Of a DNA stretch of 30,081 nucleotides, positions 1-7,704 are shown in pieces. Source of the stretch: a virus. The translations under genes and the position numbers were made by a program. Position 1 is the first letter of the stretch, and each line of letters begins with the position of its first letter. The notes under the pieces are model-generated. The model saw only the letters and a list, made by a program, of their open reading frames with translations, was not told the DNA's origin and searched no databases. The stretch covers positions 1 to 30,081 of the IMG/VR virus record IMGVR_UViG_3300031753_000031, one strand, 5' to 3'.

Positions 1-313
1 CTGATTGCTCAATTACATCCTTGAAACGTGAATTTCCAACAAGGCAACAACCATCTGTATCTTTTGGAAAGTTTCCTGGATGAATTTCCACAGCAGTGAA
101 TCCAGGCACACCCATTACATAAGGCATATACCTTTGCCATCGAGCAGAAGGAAGCATTTGCAATTGATACGTACCTTCTGGAATGCATCTTGGTTTATCA
201 ATACGATTAGGAGGCTCTAAAGTATAAGCAATGAAAATTCCATTTATATCTAATTCGCCTTCCACGGCTATCGCATCCGACCATGCATCGTTTCTTGTGA
301 CGGTGACGATCAT
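1..313 (-). CDS. DUF5675-like protein, C-terminus cut by window edge
   Basis: Reading leftward from ATG at 313, the frame stays open to base 1 (104 codons). The sequence has the DUF5675 pattern: an N-terminal strand with TLEPP, then IPEGTYQL, then VPGFTAVEIHPGNFP followed by DTDGCCLVG. The conserved H in EIHPGN and the C in DGCCLVG are present. This family is common at the lysis or tail end of phage operons; a peptidoglycan-related role is often assumed but is not proven. The start overlaps the stop of the upstream gene as ATGA, and two small membrane proteins lie directly upstream, which fits a lysis cassette. The last residues lie outside the window. Confidence 0.75.
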   Translation of the reverse strand, partial: MIVTVTRNDAWSDAIAVEGELDINGIFIAYTLEPPNRIDKPRCIPEGTYQLQMLPSARWQRYMPYVMGVPGFTAVEIHPGNFPKDTDGCCLVGNSRFKDVIEQS

Positions 314-585
314 TGTGCCTTACCAAAGGTCTTGGAAACCATCCAATCCTCAAGTAGCTGCAATCTGCGATCTTGCCCATTAGCCAATGATTCAATTTTA
401 ACGATAGCTTCGCGCAACATACTGATATTACGCTCCCGCTCTTCCGAAGTGTGTTGATGCGCTTCTTTCCAAGCTTCAATGATCCTGACACGCCAATTAA
501 GGTCACGCCAGGCAAGAATGGACAATATAAGGAATGTCGCTACGGTAAGCGCATTCCCTAGCGTTACCGTAGGATCGAACTTCAT
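310..585 (-). CDS. Small membrane protein with coiled coil (lysis-type)
   Basis: 91 aa. One hydrophobic segment near residues 9-25 (LGNALTVATFLILSILAW) is followed by a charged, heptad-like helix to about residue 80 with many E, R and K. This N-in, single-TM plus coiled-coil design is seen in phage holin accessory proteins and i-spanin-like proteins, but no family signature is recognised. Both ends are coupled: its ATG overlaps the TGA of the 63-aa membrane gene upstream, and its TGA overlaps the ATG of the DUF5675 gene downstream. The role in lysis is inferred from position and topology only. Confidence 0.7.
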   Translation of the reverse strand: MKFDPTVTLGNALTVATFLILSILAWRDLNWRVRIIEAWKEAHQHTSEERERNISMLREAIVKIESLANGQDRRLQLLEDWMVSKTFGKAQ

Positions 586-773
586 TCTTTGAGCGCTTCT
601 CGTAATCTGTCCATTATGTATGTAGATGGTTTTAACTCTGACTTCTCGATCAGGAACTGTATGCCAAGCCCCATGGCCTTGAGCCGCTCGCCTTGCTTGG
701 CGACAAGATGAAGCAGATAGACAAAGAAAGAGAGTATCGCACCGGCGATTAGTGCTATGTAGAAAGCGATCAT
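582..773 (-). CDS. Small single-TM protein, possible holin
   Basis: 63 aa. A strong N-terminal hydrophobic segment covers residues 2-24 (begins MIAFYIALIAGAILSFFVYL), followed by a short charged amphipathic tail. Size and topology fit a class III-like holin or a holin accessory protein, with no specific family match. Its ATG lies immediately after the TAA of the fibre-like gene upstream, and its TGA overlaps the next ATG, so it is embedded in the operon. No clear Shine-Dalgarno sequence is seen, so expression probably depends on coupling. Confidence 0.65.
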   Translation of the reverse strand: MIAFYIALIAGAILSFFVYLLHLVAKQGERLKAMGLGIQFLIEKSELKPSTYIMDRLREALKE

Positions 774-1739
774 TTAATTCGATGGACTTAATGTAAAGAC
801 CATTGTTGGGAGCAGCGTTGCCGAGCTATTGGTTATCGATGCCGAATCGGACGCATTGGCAGTCTTATATTGGAGCTTTACAGTGTGGGAAGCGCCATCT
901 CCAGTAATCGACCAGCTAATCCCGAATTGCAATTGAAAAGTGGCCGCGCTTGGCGTAACCATCCCTTCATTTATTACGGAGGAATCGAATAGTGCGTAAG
1001 ATACCCCTGCCACAGCCGTTAAGGATGTAATTTGCCCGGACGCCGATATGGCCAACTTCCATCCTGTTGGAATTGTTACTGTATAAGAAAGATTTGTTGC
1101 ATCTACGTCTACATAGGACGTGCTTGCAGTGGTGTAATTACCGCCGCCGCTTCCCTTCTTGAGTGTGATCGTTGATATGCCCGTGCCCGTTGGCGTGCCA
1201 TTGATGATTGGCGCAGTTAATGTTTTGCTGCTCAGTGTTTCCGTTCCGCTATCCGTGCCCGTAGTAGTAGGATTGGTGATTGTTGGACCCGTGATCGTCG
1301 GAGAAGTGATCGTAGGGCTTGTCAACGTGCATCCTGTGGACACGCACGGCTCTGTCACGTAGAAAGGCCCATAATTGTTGGTTCCTATGGTGATGGTGTA
1401 GTCGTAAGCCCCTGGACCTACCCAAACCCCCCAATTGTTCTGCGAATCTGGATTAGCCACACATGAGGTAGTGCCGTCGAGCACGATCTGCGTGGATGTT
1501 GAGCATGGCGTAGTCAATGCGGCAGTTGTGTAGGTGGTAACTTTATTCGTGCAAGGAACAGCATTGGCCGGGTGTGCACACCAATTGATAATAGGTACTG
1601 GCGGTATGATAACGAATACACTGGCAATGTTTGGTATTGATGCGGCTTGAGTGACTTGGCTGCTGAATCGGCTTCCTTGCCCGAAGGAAAGTGCTGGCCA
1701 TGCGTACAACAATACCGGAAGAATTAACAGTTTTTTCAT
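774..1739 (-). CDS. Secreted fibre-like protein with TSPTIT repeats
   Basis: 321 aa. It starts with a clear Sec signal peptide: KK, then a hydrophobic core (LLILPVLLYAWPALSF), then GQG. The centre (about residues 137-165) has a short low-complexity repeat of the type TSPTIT/TGPTIT/TNPTTT, common in phage fibre shafts. The C-terminal half is beta-rich (YTVTIPTGWKLAISASG, FQLQFGISWSITGDGASHTVKLQYKT) and resembles a small jelly-roll or head domain. Likely a tail fibre or adhesin; the leader suggests export, which is unusual for a virion part. The ATG overlaps the TGA of the upstream fibre gene. Confidence 0.65.
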   Translation of the reverse strand: MKKLLILPVLLYAWPALSFGQGSRFSSQVTQAASIPNIASVFVIIPPVPIINWCAHPANAVPCTNKVTTYTTAALTTPCSTSTQIVLDGTTSCVANPDSQNNWGVWVGPGAYDYTITIGTNNYGPFYVTEPCVSTGCTLTSPTITSPTITGPTITNPTTTGTDSGTETLSSKTLTAPIINGTPTGTGISTITLKKGSGGGNYTTASTSYVDVDATNLSYTVTIPTGWKLAISASGQITSLTAVAGVSYALFDSSVINEGMVTPSAATFQLQFGISWSITGDGASHTVKLQYKTANASDSASITNSSATLLPTMVFTLSPSN

Positions 1740-2839
1740 TGCATCCTATAAGTTACGCTTGCATTGATTAAGCCACCGTTGGTGCAACCACTTTCGAGCA
1801 CTGTCTTACGCATATCCAGAACGTGACCGCTGGGTGCATTTTGAGTCACATTAACAGCATAAGAGCCAGTGCCGCTCGTTAAAGCGATGCTGGCTCCTGT
1901 AATGGTCGCGCCTGCGGTTTCATCGTAAATGACGAAAGTAGGATAGGGCGAGCAACCGCTGGCGGATGGTATTTCAGAAATTCTAAAAACCTCAATTACG
2001 ATGGCTCCGCCACCAGTGTCCATAAGGCCAAGAGCAAAGTTGGTTCCTTGCGCATTCGTACATGCACCTGGGCCGCAAGCCACTGAATTCCACACCATAT
2101 TAGGAACATTAGTTATCGTAACTCCGCCTATGGTTGGCGTGGTAAGCGCGGCGCTCCCTATCGTGGGAGCGGTGCCAAATACCGGCGCACCCGTTCCCGT
2201 GGCCGGCGTTACAAAGGCAAAAGTCACTGCCGGTGTTGTTGTTGGATTGGTCACGGAAGTAGTGAACAGAGGACTAAGATTACCGATATTAAAATTGGTA
2301 ACCGTGCCCGATCCAGGCAGGCCGTTTACGGTACCCGTAAACGTTGTCGTACCATTGATGTTTACTGCCCCATTAAACGTTTCCGTGCCTGCGTGGGATT
2401 CGTTGCCCGTCCAGGCATTATTAGCTCCTAGAAATGGCGGCGGCAGAACAAAGTCCATAACACGTTGTTGTGTTCCGGTTGCACAGTTCACGCCGCCAGA
2501 GCTATACACCACAAAGCGATAAGCATTGGCCGTAAGCCAAATACCGGATGGCGGGAAACCGCCTCCGTCAAGGATTATCGGATCGCTATTTTGGAAGCTG
2601 CCCGTCGAATCCGTGTATGTGGCTAACGGAGTCGAAGTTCCCGCCATGTAAGTCCATACACACCCGTTTGCGATTGGTACTCCAGTTCCAGAATCAAATT
2701 GTTGGTAAAACCAAGGTGCAAGTGCTACAGGGGTTTGACTATAGACATGCAGTTGTGGTATAAGTAAAGACACTATGAGAATAGCGAATATGATAAATAA
2801 GAGTTTCAGTCGATTAACAGTTCTTTCATTTGCTGGCAT
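1736..2839 (-). CDS. Tail appendage/fibre protein, N-terminus rebuilt beside HNH insertion
   Basis: 367 aa as read from ATG 2839, with a GGGAG Shine-Dalgarno 7 nt upstream. From residue 36 it shows the phage tail-appendage pattern [31 protein letters not shown], then a conserved D-G-G segment. A Ser/Thr/Gly-rich shaft follows, then a beta-rich C-terminus ([20 protein letters not shown]). Residues 10-35 look like a signal peptide ([20 protein letters not shown], then LHVYSQ), but this part is encoded antisense to the 5' end of the HNH gene and its promoter. The original leader seems to be the fragment at 3285-3362, joining in frame at Gln35. The start is therefore likely secondary. Confidence 0.7.
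   Translation of the reverse strand: MPANERTVNRLKLLFIIFAILIVSLLIPQLHVYSQTPVALAPWFYQQFDSGTGVPIANGCVWTYMAGTSTPLATYTDSTGSFQNSDPIILDGGGFPPSGIWLTANAYRFVVYSSGGVNCATGTQQRVMDFVLPPPFLGANNAWTGNESHAGTETFNGAVNINGTTTFTGTVNGLPGSGTVTNFNIGNLSPLFTTSVTNPTTTPAVTFAFVTPATGTGAPVFGTAPTIGSAALTTPTIGGVTITNVPNMVWNSVACGPGACTNAQGTNFALGLMDTGGGAIVIEVFRISEIPSASGCSPYPTFVIYDETAGATITGASIALTSGTGSYAVNVTQNAPSGHVLDMRKTVLESGCTNGGLINASVTYRMQ
2735..2764 (+). promoter_or_regulatory. Sigma70-like promoter of first HNH gene
   Basis: TTGACT (2735-2740), an 18-nt spacer, and TATAAG (2759-2764) preceded by TG-G, an extended -10 pattern. The expected transcription start falls at about 2771-2774, right at the ATG at 2775. The same bases encode the signal-peptide end of the fibre gene on the other strand. 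Confidence 0.6.
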
Positions 2840-3287
2840 AGGAAGCTCCCGTCAAGCTCTTTGGAAATGTAAATGCCAGTGCGGAAACACAATCGTGGTA
2901 ATCGGTACAAGCCTCAGAACGGGCAACACAAAAAGCTGTGGATGTCTTTTGAAAGATGTACGTAAAGAAAGGCCAAGCAATCTCAGGCATGGCTGTGCTA
3001 GACCTGGAAAACAAACAGCCGAGTATAGAATTTGGAACACGATGCGCTTTCGTTGTGAAAATCCCAAAGCTGAAAAATGGCCAAATTATGGTGGAAGAGG
3101 TATTAAAGTTTGCAAACGGTGGAAAGTATTTGTCAATTTTCTCGCTGATATGGGAAAGCGACCGCCGAAACTCACACTTGAACGTATAGATAATGATGGA
3201 GATTACAAGCCATCTAATTGCAGGTGGGCTACAGCCAAAGAACAAGCTAACAATCGCAGGCCAAGAAAAAGTAAACGATAATATTTG
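2738..3287 (+). mobile_element. 550-bp HNH insertion splitting a fibre gene
   Basis: The segment is bounded by TTTG on both sides (2734-2737 and 3284-3287). It holds only the HNH gene and its promoter. If it is removed, the minus strand reads codons for ...YVSHAQ joined directly to [11 protein letters not shown] in one frame, restoring a secreted fibre protein that is ATGA-coupled to the upstream gene. With about 507 bp of the segment coding, there is no room for a group I intron ribozyme, so this is a free-standing insertion. Exact ends are ambiguous by a few bases. Confidence 0.6.
2775..3281 (+). CDS. HNH-type free-standing homing endonuclease 1
   Basis: 168 aa. The N-terminus carries a four-Cys ribbon (CKCQCG ... 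SCGCL) after the usual FSRLTVL strand. The middle has [14 protein letters not shown] and [15 protein letters not shown]. The C-terminus has the HNH-like core [19 protein letters not shown] followed by [10 protein letters not shown]. This is the small phage HNH/AP2-like nuclease family, expected to nick or cut DNA for its own spread. It is encoded against the late operon and lies within a split fibre gene. ATG 2775 is preferred over 2790 because the -10 box ends 10 nt before it and the N-terminal length then matches the two paralogues. No Shine-Dalgarno is seen. Confidence 0.85.
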   Translation: MRIANMINKSFSRLTVLSFAGIGSSRQALWKCKCQCGNTIVVIGTSLRTGNTKSCGCLLKDVRKERPSNLRHGCARPGKQTAEYRIWNTMRFRCENPKAEKWPNYGGRGIKVCKRWKVFVNFLADMGKRPPKLTLERIDNDGDYKPSNCRWATAKEQANNRRPRKSKR

Positions 3288-3362
3288 TGCATGGCTCACA
3301 TAACCAAGAGTGGCGAGCAGTGCTGCTACGAGGGCGATAGAGAGGATGCGGAGGAGTTTCAT
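3285..3362 (-). pseudogene. Orphan signal-peptide fragment of split fibre gene
   Basis: The ATG at 3362 overlaps the TGA of the upstream ejection-type gene as ATGA, exactly as at other junctions in this operon, so it is likely still translated. The 26 codons encode a classic signal peptide: MKLLRILSIALVAALLATLG followed by YVSHAQ. The frame then runs into the antisense of the HNH gene and continues to 2826 with no sensible protein. The natural continuation is codon 36 of the fibre gene at 2734. Confidence 0.7.
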
Positions 3363-4174
3363 TTCACGATACCCAATTCTTGAAGCGTGCGATATGCAGC
3401 TGAGCCGCCAGCCCCAAGAAGAGCGCCGACGCCTGTTGTAATTGCCGCTTTCTTTCCAAGCTCTATGGCCTTATCTGTGAAATCGCTTATCGTTGAAGCC
3501 CCCTTCCATTCACTCATGGCATCACGATATTTACCAAGCACACCACCCTGATCTGCCACATCATTTAAAGCATTTCCGAGAGATTGGGTCCATTGCCCTA
3601 GGGCCGCTTGCATACGTGGAGTCATTTTCATTATTTCTTCAGGTGAAAGCTTGCTAACTGCCGTGCTGTAAAAATCACGTATCTCATTAAAAGTTGGAGC
3701 GCCTTCTGGATATTTCTCGGTATTAATAGTCCTATCGATGAAATCTCCAACTACTTTAGGCATTTGCAAGCCTGATTTGGCAAGTTGGGAAATCCTCTGC
3801 GTGGCATCGGAAAGTTCATCTGTCATGCCAACCGTGTGATCGCCAACAGCATCCTTGACTTGCTCGAATTTTTCAGAGGCGGCAGCAAAACTAGGAAGTA
3901 GGCTTGTAAGCCAAGGAGTTGCGGCCGCCGCACCACTTGCAGCAGCCACTACGGGAGCTGCCTTTAATCCAGTAACTACATCTTGATTGATAGGACTAGC
4001 TGCACGCATCTCAGGTGTGATTCCAGGTTGTGCCATCGCATTTCTACGAACTGCAGGGCCAGGTGGTTTAGGTGCAGAGATAGCTGCCCCACCATAAGCG
4101 GTGAATGGATCAGGAGGAGGAGCCCCTAGCGCCGCGCCGCCATAAGCGGCAAACGGATCATTGCCTGGTGGCAC
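3359..4174 (-). CDS. Putative internal/ejection virion protein
   Basis: 271 aa from a GTG start with AGGA 8 nt upstream; it overlaps the previous gene by 17 bp. The N-terminus has a duplicated motif, DPFAAYGGAALGAPPP then DPFTAYGGAAISAPKP, found in proline/alanine-rich heads of podovirus inner proteins. Helical stretches follow, and a glycine/alanine-rich hydrophobic segment near the C-terminus (AAITTGVGALLGAGGSAAYR) could insert in a membrane. It follows two other ejection-type genes, matching the place of P22 gp7/gp20/gp16-type proteins. No direct family match is claimed. Confidence 0.6.
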   Translation of the reverse strand: MPPGNDPFAAYGGAALGAPPPDPFTAYGGAAISAPKPPGPAVRRNAMAQPGITPEMRAASPINQDVVTGLKAAPVVAAASGAAAATPWLTSLLPSFAAASEKFEQVKDAVGDHTVGMTDELSDATQRISQLAKSGLQMPKVVGDFIDRTINTEKYPEGAPTFNEIRDFYSTAVSKLSPEEIMKMTPRMQAALGQWTQSLGNALNDVADQGGVLGKYRDAMSEWKGASTISDFTDKAIELGKKAAITTGVGALLGAGGSAAYRTLQELGIVK

Positions 4175-5639
4175 CTGGATTATCCTTTAGAAATTGGTCC
4201 CACTTATCAGCAGCTATATGACCTATTCTACCATTTGCTAGCTTAACCGTGATATTTCCTTGAGGAATAGAATTTACAGACTGCGCGGCTGCTGCCGCTT
4301 TAGATTTGGGAGCAATGTCCTGCATATCTACAGGCTTGAAACTCGCTCCATACGTCTGATTAATTGTATTGATCGTGTTTTCGTACTTGGCTCTATTGCC
4401 CCTTGCCATGATGTCTTGCATTTCGGACATATCATCGAGAACGGAATTGGGAATGGATTTTCCAGTTAGCGCCTTTCCCAGATGGCCTTGCATTCTCTGC
4501 CAGAGCGAGCCTCCGCCGTAATTTTGAATCTCGGCCATATTTATACGTTTGACGCCTTGCGAAGTCGTGATCTGTAATGCGCCTTCTTGCGGGAGCAATT
4601 GGTAGGCGACGACATTTCCAGATTTAGCATCGTCCATCATTTCCTTAAGACGCTGTGTCACGGATAAGGATTGAGCATAATCAGCACCAGCTTTTTGTGC
4701 ATCTTGAGATGCTGGAGCAACGAGATGTGGTGGAACCTTAGCCAAGGCAGCATTGGAACCACGGGCCATCGCAGCCTCAACGTTTGCACGGGCTTGCCCT
4801 TCTGCCGCAGCGACAGCTTCCTTGCCAGCCTGTATTCGCGGATCTGTATTGATAGCAACTTCCTTGTTAACTTGTTGCTGTGTATCAGGCGACATCCCAC
4901 CGTCTGCTGGAATAACTTTTTGCTGCGCTGCCGTTTGCTCAGCCTGTTTCGTCCCTTCCTCGATGACCATTTGCCGCAGCTGTGACGTATTGAACGCCTG
5001 CTGCAATGTCTGCACGCTATTTAACTTATCAATGTGCTGCGCTGCCTCTGGGGGATATAACTCAGGATGTTGCTGTATCTCACTACGAAGATTAGCTAGC
5101 CCTTGAGTTTGTTTTGCCGCATCCGTCTCCGAAAGCACCGGCTCGGCCAATTGATCGAAGTTCTCCAATTGCTTTGAATGGTTGGTTAGGTTCTGGCCCG
5201 CTACTTCGCCTTGTGTCTTTGTCAGATTAGCTATGGCTTGCGCGCTCTTGGTAAGTGTATCGCTGATTTCAAGAGCGCCCCCAGGCCCATACAAGGGAAG
5301 ATTCTTTTTCTCCGCGAGGTACTGAGCCAGCGGGTGTAGCGGGACAGGAGACTGCGTTCCCGTGGATGGGGCAGCTTGCGCTCCCGCCGCTGATCCTTTG
5401 GTACTCTGCCATTCCTTGTAATCGTCCATCGCATGTGGATCGCTCAGAAAGCTGTTTGTAACGGTGGCGTTCTTCAATGCTTGTTGCTTAAGTTGAAGAT
5501 CAATGCCGCCAGATTGCAATTGTTGTTGCTGTCCTTGGATCTGACCTTGTTGCAACTGCTGCTGTCCCATCAGCTGCCTGATACTTAGCATCTTGGCATA
5601 AGTATCGAGTGGCGATTGCTCGTTAGAGCGAACACTCAA
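4158..5639 (-). CDS. Gln-rich internal virion/DNA ejection-type protein
   Basis: 493 aa, very rich in Gln and Ala. It begins SPLDTYAKMLSIRQLMGQQQ and continues as a long helical Gln-rich segment (to about residue 60). A central coiled-coil-like region follows, and a C-terminal part with VKLANGRIGHIAADKWDQFL. This opening is typical of podovirus DNA-transfer or internal core proteins carried in the head and ejected with the DNA. The start at 5639 is TTG with no good Shine-Dalgarno; an AGGAG lies about 30 nt upstream near the previous stop, so the true start may be nearer 5670 at a rare codon, or inside at Met18. Confidence 0.65.
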   Translation of the reverse strand: MSVRSNEQSPLDTYAKMLSIRQLMGQQQLQQGQIQGQQQQLQSGGIDLQLKQQALKNATVTNSFLSDPHAMDDYKEWQSTKGSAAGAQAAPSTGTQSPVPLHPLAQYLAEKKNLPLYGPGGALEISDTLTKSAQAIANLTKTQGEVAGQNLTNHSKQLENFDQLAEPVLSETDAAKQTQGLANLRSEIQQHPELYPPEAAQHIDKLNSVQTLQQAFNTSQLRQMVIEEGTKQAEQTAAQQKVIPADGGMSPDTQQQVNKEVAINTDPRIQAGKEAVAAAEGQARANVEAAMARGSNAALAKVPPHLVAPASQDAQKAGADYAQSLSVTQRLKEMMDDAKSGNVVAYQLLPQEGALQITTSQGVKRINMAEIQNYGGGSLWQRMQGHLGKALTGKSIPNSVLDDMSEMQDIMARGNRAKYENTINTINQTYGASFKPVDMQDIAPKSKAAAAAQSVNSIPQGNITVKLANGRIGHIAADKWDQFLKDNPGATRQ

Positions 5640-5673
5640 AGCGGGCAGTGGAATCGAGGCGATGACTATGCTC

Positions 5674-6495
5674 CTATGTTATCTGTATCTGGCTTCCAGG
5701 CTGACCACTAGGGTTAGGTTGATTCTGCTGACCATTCAACAGCTGCTGCAACGTTAGATACTGCGTCAAGTTGCCAATTCCACCACTTGCTGCATTGCCA
5801 ACTCCCACATACCCACTGGCATTCGCCGCTCCAGCGTTCTGGAGCGCCTGCCCCTGCTGTGCTCCGGCCGTGAGACTGATATTGCCGACATTGGAAGCCG
5901 CCGCTTGCCCCGTGCTTCCTGCTTGCCCCGCTGCCACTTGACCTACTCCAGCTAAGCTGGCCAGCCGATTGTATTGGTTGGCCTGCAAATTCTGGAACTG
6001 GCCATAAGCTTGCTGATATTGTTGCAACGCACGATTGTATACATCGCCGTAAGTTGTGGACGCCAGCCCCTGCCCATATTGCTGCAACGCTTCGCCAGTG
6101 TTACCGCTAAGCAAGCCGCCACGAGCGGCGGCCGAGTTCTGTAGCGCCTGCGTGCCTTGCCCAAGCGTGAACTGATACCCAGGAGTTGCCGCCGCTTCCG
6201 CTGCCGTAGGCGCCTGAAACCCAGGGTATGCTTGCTCTGCTGCCGTAAGCTGCGGAACGAGGCTCGATAATGACCGAACAGCTCCTTGCCCCGCCTGAAG
6301 GAATGGAGCGATATTACTTTGCTGAGTGCCAAACTCCTGCTCCTGAAAGTTAAGGGCATTCTGCGCTTCCTGCGCCTGTAACTCTTGCGCTTGCTCGGCG
6401 GCACTGGCCTGCGTACCAGCAGCGCTGAGAGAAGCTCCAGCGCCGATGCCAGCAGAAGCAAGGCCCAATCCTCCCAATATCGCTAATGGCGGCAT
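5674..6495 (-). CDS. DNA transfer (ejection) protein, gp7/p32-like
   Basis: 273 aa. It opens with a hydrophobic Gly/Ala segment (LAILGGLGLASAGIGAGASL), then a Gln/Ala helix (QAQELQAQEAQNAL). Family signature parts follow: SNIAPFLQAGQGAVRSL, TPGYQFTLGQGTQALQNSAA, ARGGLLSGNTGEALQQYGQG, then YNRLASLAGVGQVAAGQA. This is the well-known podovirus family annotated as DNA transfer protein p32 or P22 gp7-like, which travels in the capsid and helps DNA cross the cell envelope. Its ATG directly follows the TAG of the acetyltransferase-like gene. Confidence 0.8.
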   Translation of the reverse strand: MPPLAILGGLGLASAGIGAGASLSAAGTQASAAEQAQELQAQEAQNALNFQEQEFGTQQSNIAPFLQAGQGAVRSLSSLVPQLTAAEQAYPGFQAPTAAEAAATPGYQFTLGQGTQALQNSAAARGGLLSGNTGEALQQYGQGLASTTYGDVYNRALQQYQQAYGQFQNLQANQYNRLASLAGVGQVAAGQAGSTGQAAASNVGNISLTAGAQQGQALQNAGAANASGYVGVGNAASGGIGNLTQYLTLQQLLNGQQNQPNPSGQPGSQIQIT

Positions 6496-6843
6496 CTAGA
6501 TCGCTTTAGTCCACACGGTATAGGGTTGTTTTGTGTAACCGAGACGCTGCAAGTAGTCCTCTGTCTCTGCAGTGCCATAGGCAAACATCTTCGTGACGCC
6601 TAACTGCTCAGCTTGCCACGTAATTGCGCGCATCAAGCGCCATCCTAAAGTAGTCGAGCGCCAAGCAGGTGAAATCCAAGGTCCTTCCACGTGGATAGGA
6701 GCTACAAGAAATATTCTTCCCACTACCTTTCCTTCATCCATTGCAAGCAATGCTACGGCATGCTTAGGATCAGGACAAAATCCATCGTGGATTTTCTTGA
6801 GAATGGGAAAGCGCTCAGGATCAAGGCGCACAATCTTAGGCAC
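6496..6843 (-). CDS. GNAT-like acetyltransferase in virion operon
   Basis: 115 aa from GTG 6843. This start is chosen because GAGGAG (6850-6855) lies 6 nt upstream and the previous gene stops at 6861; the longer ATG at 6891 would overlap that gene. A GNAT-like fold is suggested by ALLAMDEGKVVGRIFLVAPI (beta strands), VEGPWISPAWRSTTLGWRLM (place of the acetyl-CoA loop) and FAYGTAETEDYLQRLGYTKQ at the end. The CoA loop is not the usual Q/R-x-x-G-x-G/A, so enzyme activity is uncertain. Similar short proteins occur among podovirus tail genes with no known target. Confidence 0.65.
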   Translation of the reverse strand: MPKIVRLDPERFPILKKIHDGFCPDPKHAVALLAMDEGKVVGRIFLVAPIHVEGPWISPAWRSTTLGWRLMRAITWQAEQLGVTKMFAYGTAETEDYLQRLGYTKQPYTVWTKAI

Positions 6844-6860
6844 AGAGCGCTCCTCGCGCA

Positions 6861-7136
6861 CTAGAACGTTGCTATCGCGACTCGTTTCCATGTGTTCTTT
6901 GCCACCGCAATGTAGAGAAAGTTACCATCCGTAGCGATCTGCCCTGCAACCCCGGGCGATGCTGCCGTCGCTGGCGGTGTCAAACTCACCGGAGACAGTA
7001 ACTGCGCCGCTAATTGCACGAATTGCTTCACCCATTCACGGCCCACAAGATTAATCAGCTTGCCATCCTGGGAAGCGCGAAGAAATGCCGTGTTGTATAT
7101 GCCCGTACCGGCGAATGCTGTAGGTTGTTTAGCCAT
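6861..7136 (-). CDS. Small tail-associated protein
   Basis: 91 aa. It is polar and beta-rich, ending with DGNFLYIAVAKNTWKRVAIA, a C-terminal pattern often seen in small phage tail or fibre-associated proteins. No function is recognised. It begins right after the second HNH insertion. Without that insertion its ATG would follow the gp10-like gene by a few bases, so the two were probably once adjacent. Confidence 0.55.
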   Translation of the reverse strand: MAKQPTAFAGTGIYNTAFLRASQDGKLINLVGREWVKQFVQLAAQLLSPVSLTPPATAASPGVAGQIATDGNFLYIAVAKNTWKRVAIATF

Positions 7137-7146
7137 GCTAATTCAC

Positions 7147-7175
7147 TTGTTCCTGCGGGTTTATTGTGGTAGAAT
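7147..7175 (+). promoter_or_regulatory. Promoter-like boxes of second HNH gene
   Basis: TTGTTC (7147-7152, weak -35), a 17-nt spacer and TAGAAT (7170-7175) preceded by TG-G. The ATG starts 7 nt after the -10 box, which places the transcription start at the start codon. The GTGGTA before the box is shared with the first HNH gene. Confidence 0.45.
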
Positions 7176-7182
7176 CTAAAAG

Positions 7183-7704
7183 ATGAGTAAACTTATAGAT
7201 CTCTCTGGAAAGAAGTTCAATAGACTTCGCGTAATACAAAGAGGACCAGCAACGAAAAGCGGGGAAACTACATGGCAATGCATTTGTCAATGCAGTAAGC
7301 TGGTAACTGTCCAAGCCCAAAATCTTAAGTCTGGTCATACCAAAAGCTGTGGATGCCTTGAAAGGGAACTGACTATAAAAAGGAATTTTAGACATGGAGC
7401 AACTGTTCGCGGCAAGCATTGGCCAGAATACTTTGTTTGGAATACAATGCGAGCACGATGTGAAAATCCTAAGTCTATAAAGTATAAAGATTATGGACAA
7501 AGAGGAATAAAGATTTGTAAACGATGGTTGAAATTCACCAATTTTATCAAGGATATGGGAAGAAGGCCAACTTCTCAACATTCTATAGACAGAATAAATA
7601 ATAATGGTAATTACACACCATCTAATTGCCGATGGGCTACCCGCTCTGAGCAGCAGCTCAATAAAAGAGCATGTAGAATTAAGCGACTTCCGCATATTGT
7701 TTAG
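7183..7704 (+). CDS. HNH-type free-standing homing endonuclease 2
   Basis: 173 aa, a paralogue of the genes at 2775 and 18244. Order of parts: KKFNRLRVIQRG, Cys ribbon CICQCSK ... SCGCLERE, FVWNTMRARCENPKS, YKDYGQRGIKICKRW, then [28 protein letters not shown]. It has the same antisense orientation to the late operon. The conserved domain ends at about 7675 and the tail-hub gene stops at 7679, so the last 26 bp overlap that gene's 3' end. No Shine-Dalgarno is seen and a leaderless transcript is likely. The ribbon has CSK where the first paralogue has CGN. Confidence 0.85.
   Translation: MSKLIDLSGKKFNRLRVIQRGPATKSGETTWQCICQCSKLVTVQAQNLKSGHTKSCGCLERELTIKRNFRHGATVRGKHWPEYFVWNTMRARCENPKSIKYKDYGQRGIKICKRWLKFTNFIKDMGRRPTSQHSIDRINNNGNYTPSNCRWATRSEQQLNKRACRIKRLPHIV

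Noticed and set aside
2738-3287. Group I intron carrying the HNH gene
   Set aside because: Nearly the whole insert is coding and lies antisense to the host gene, leaving no room for a ribozyme core.
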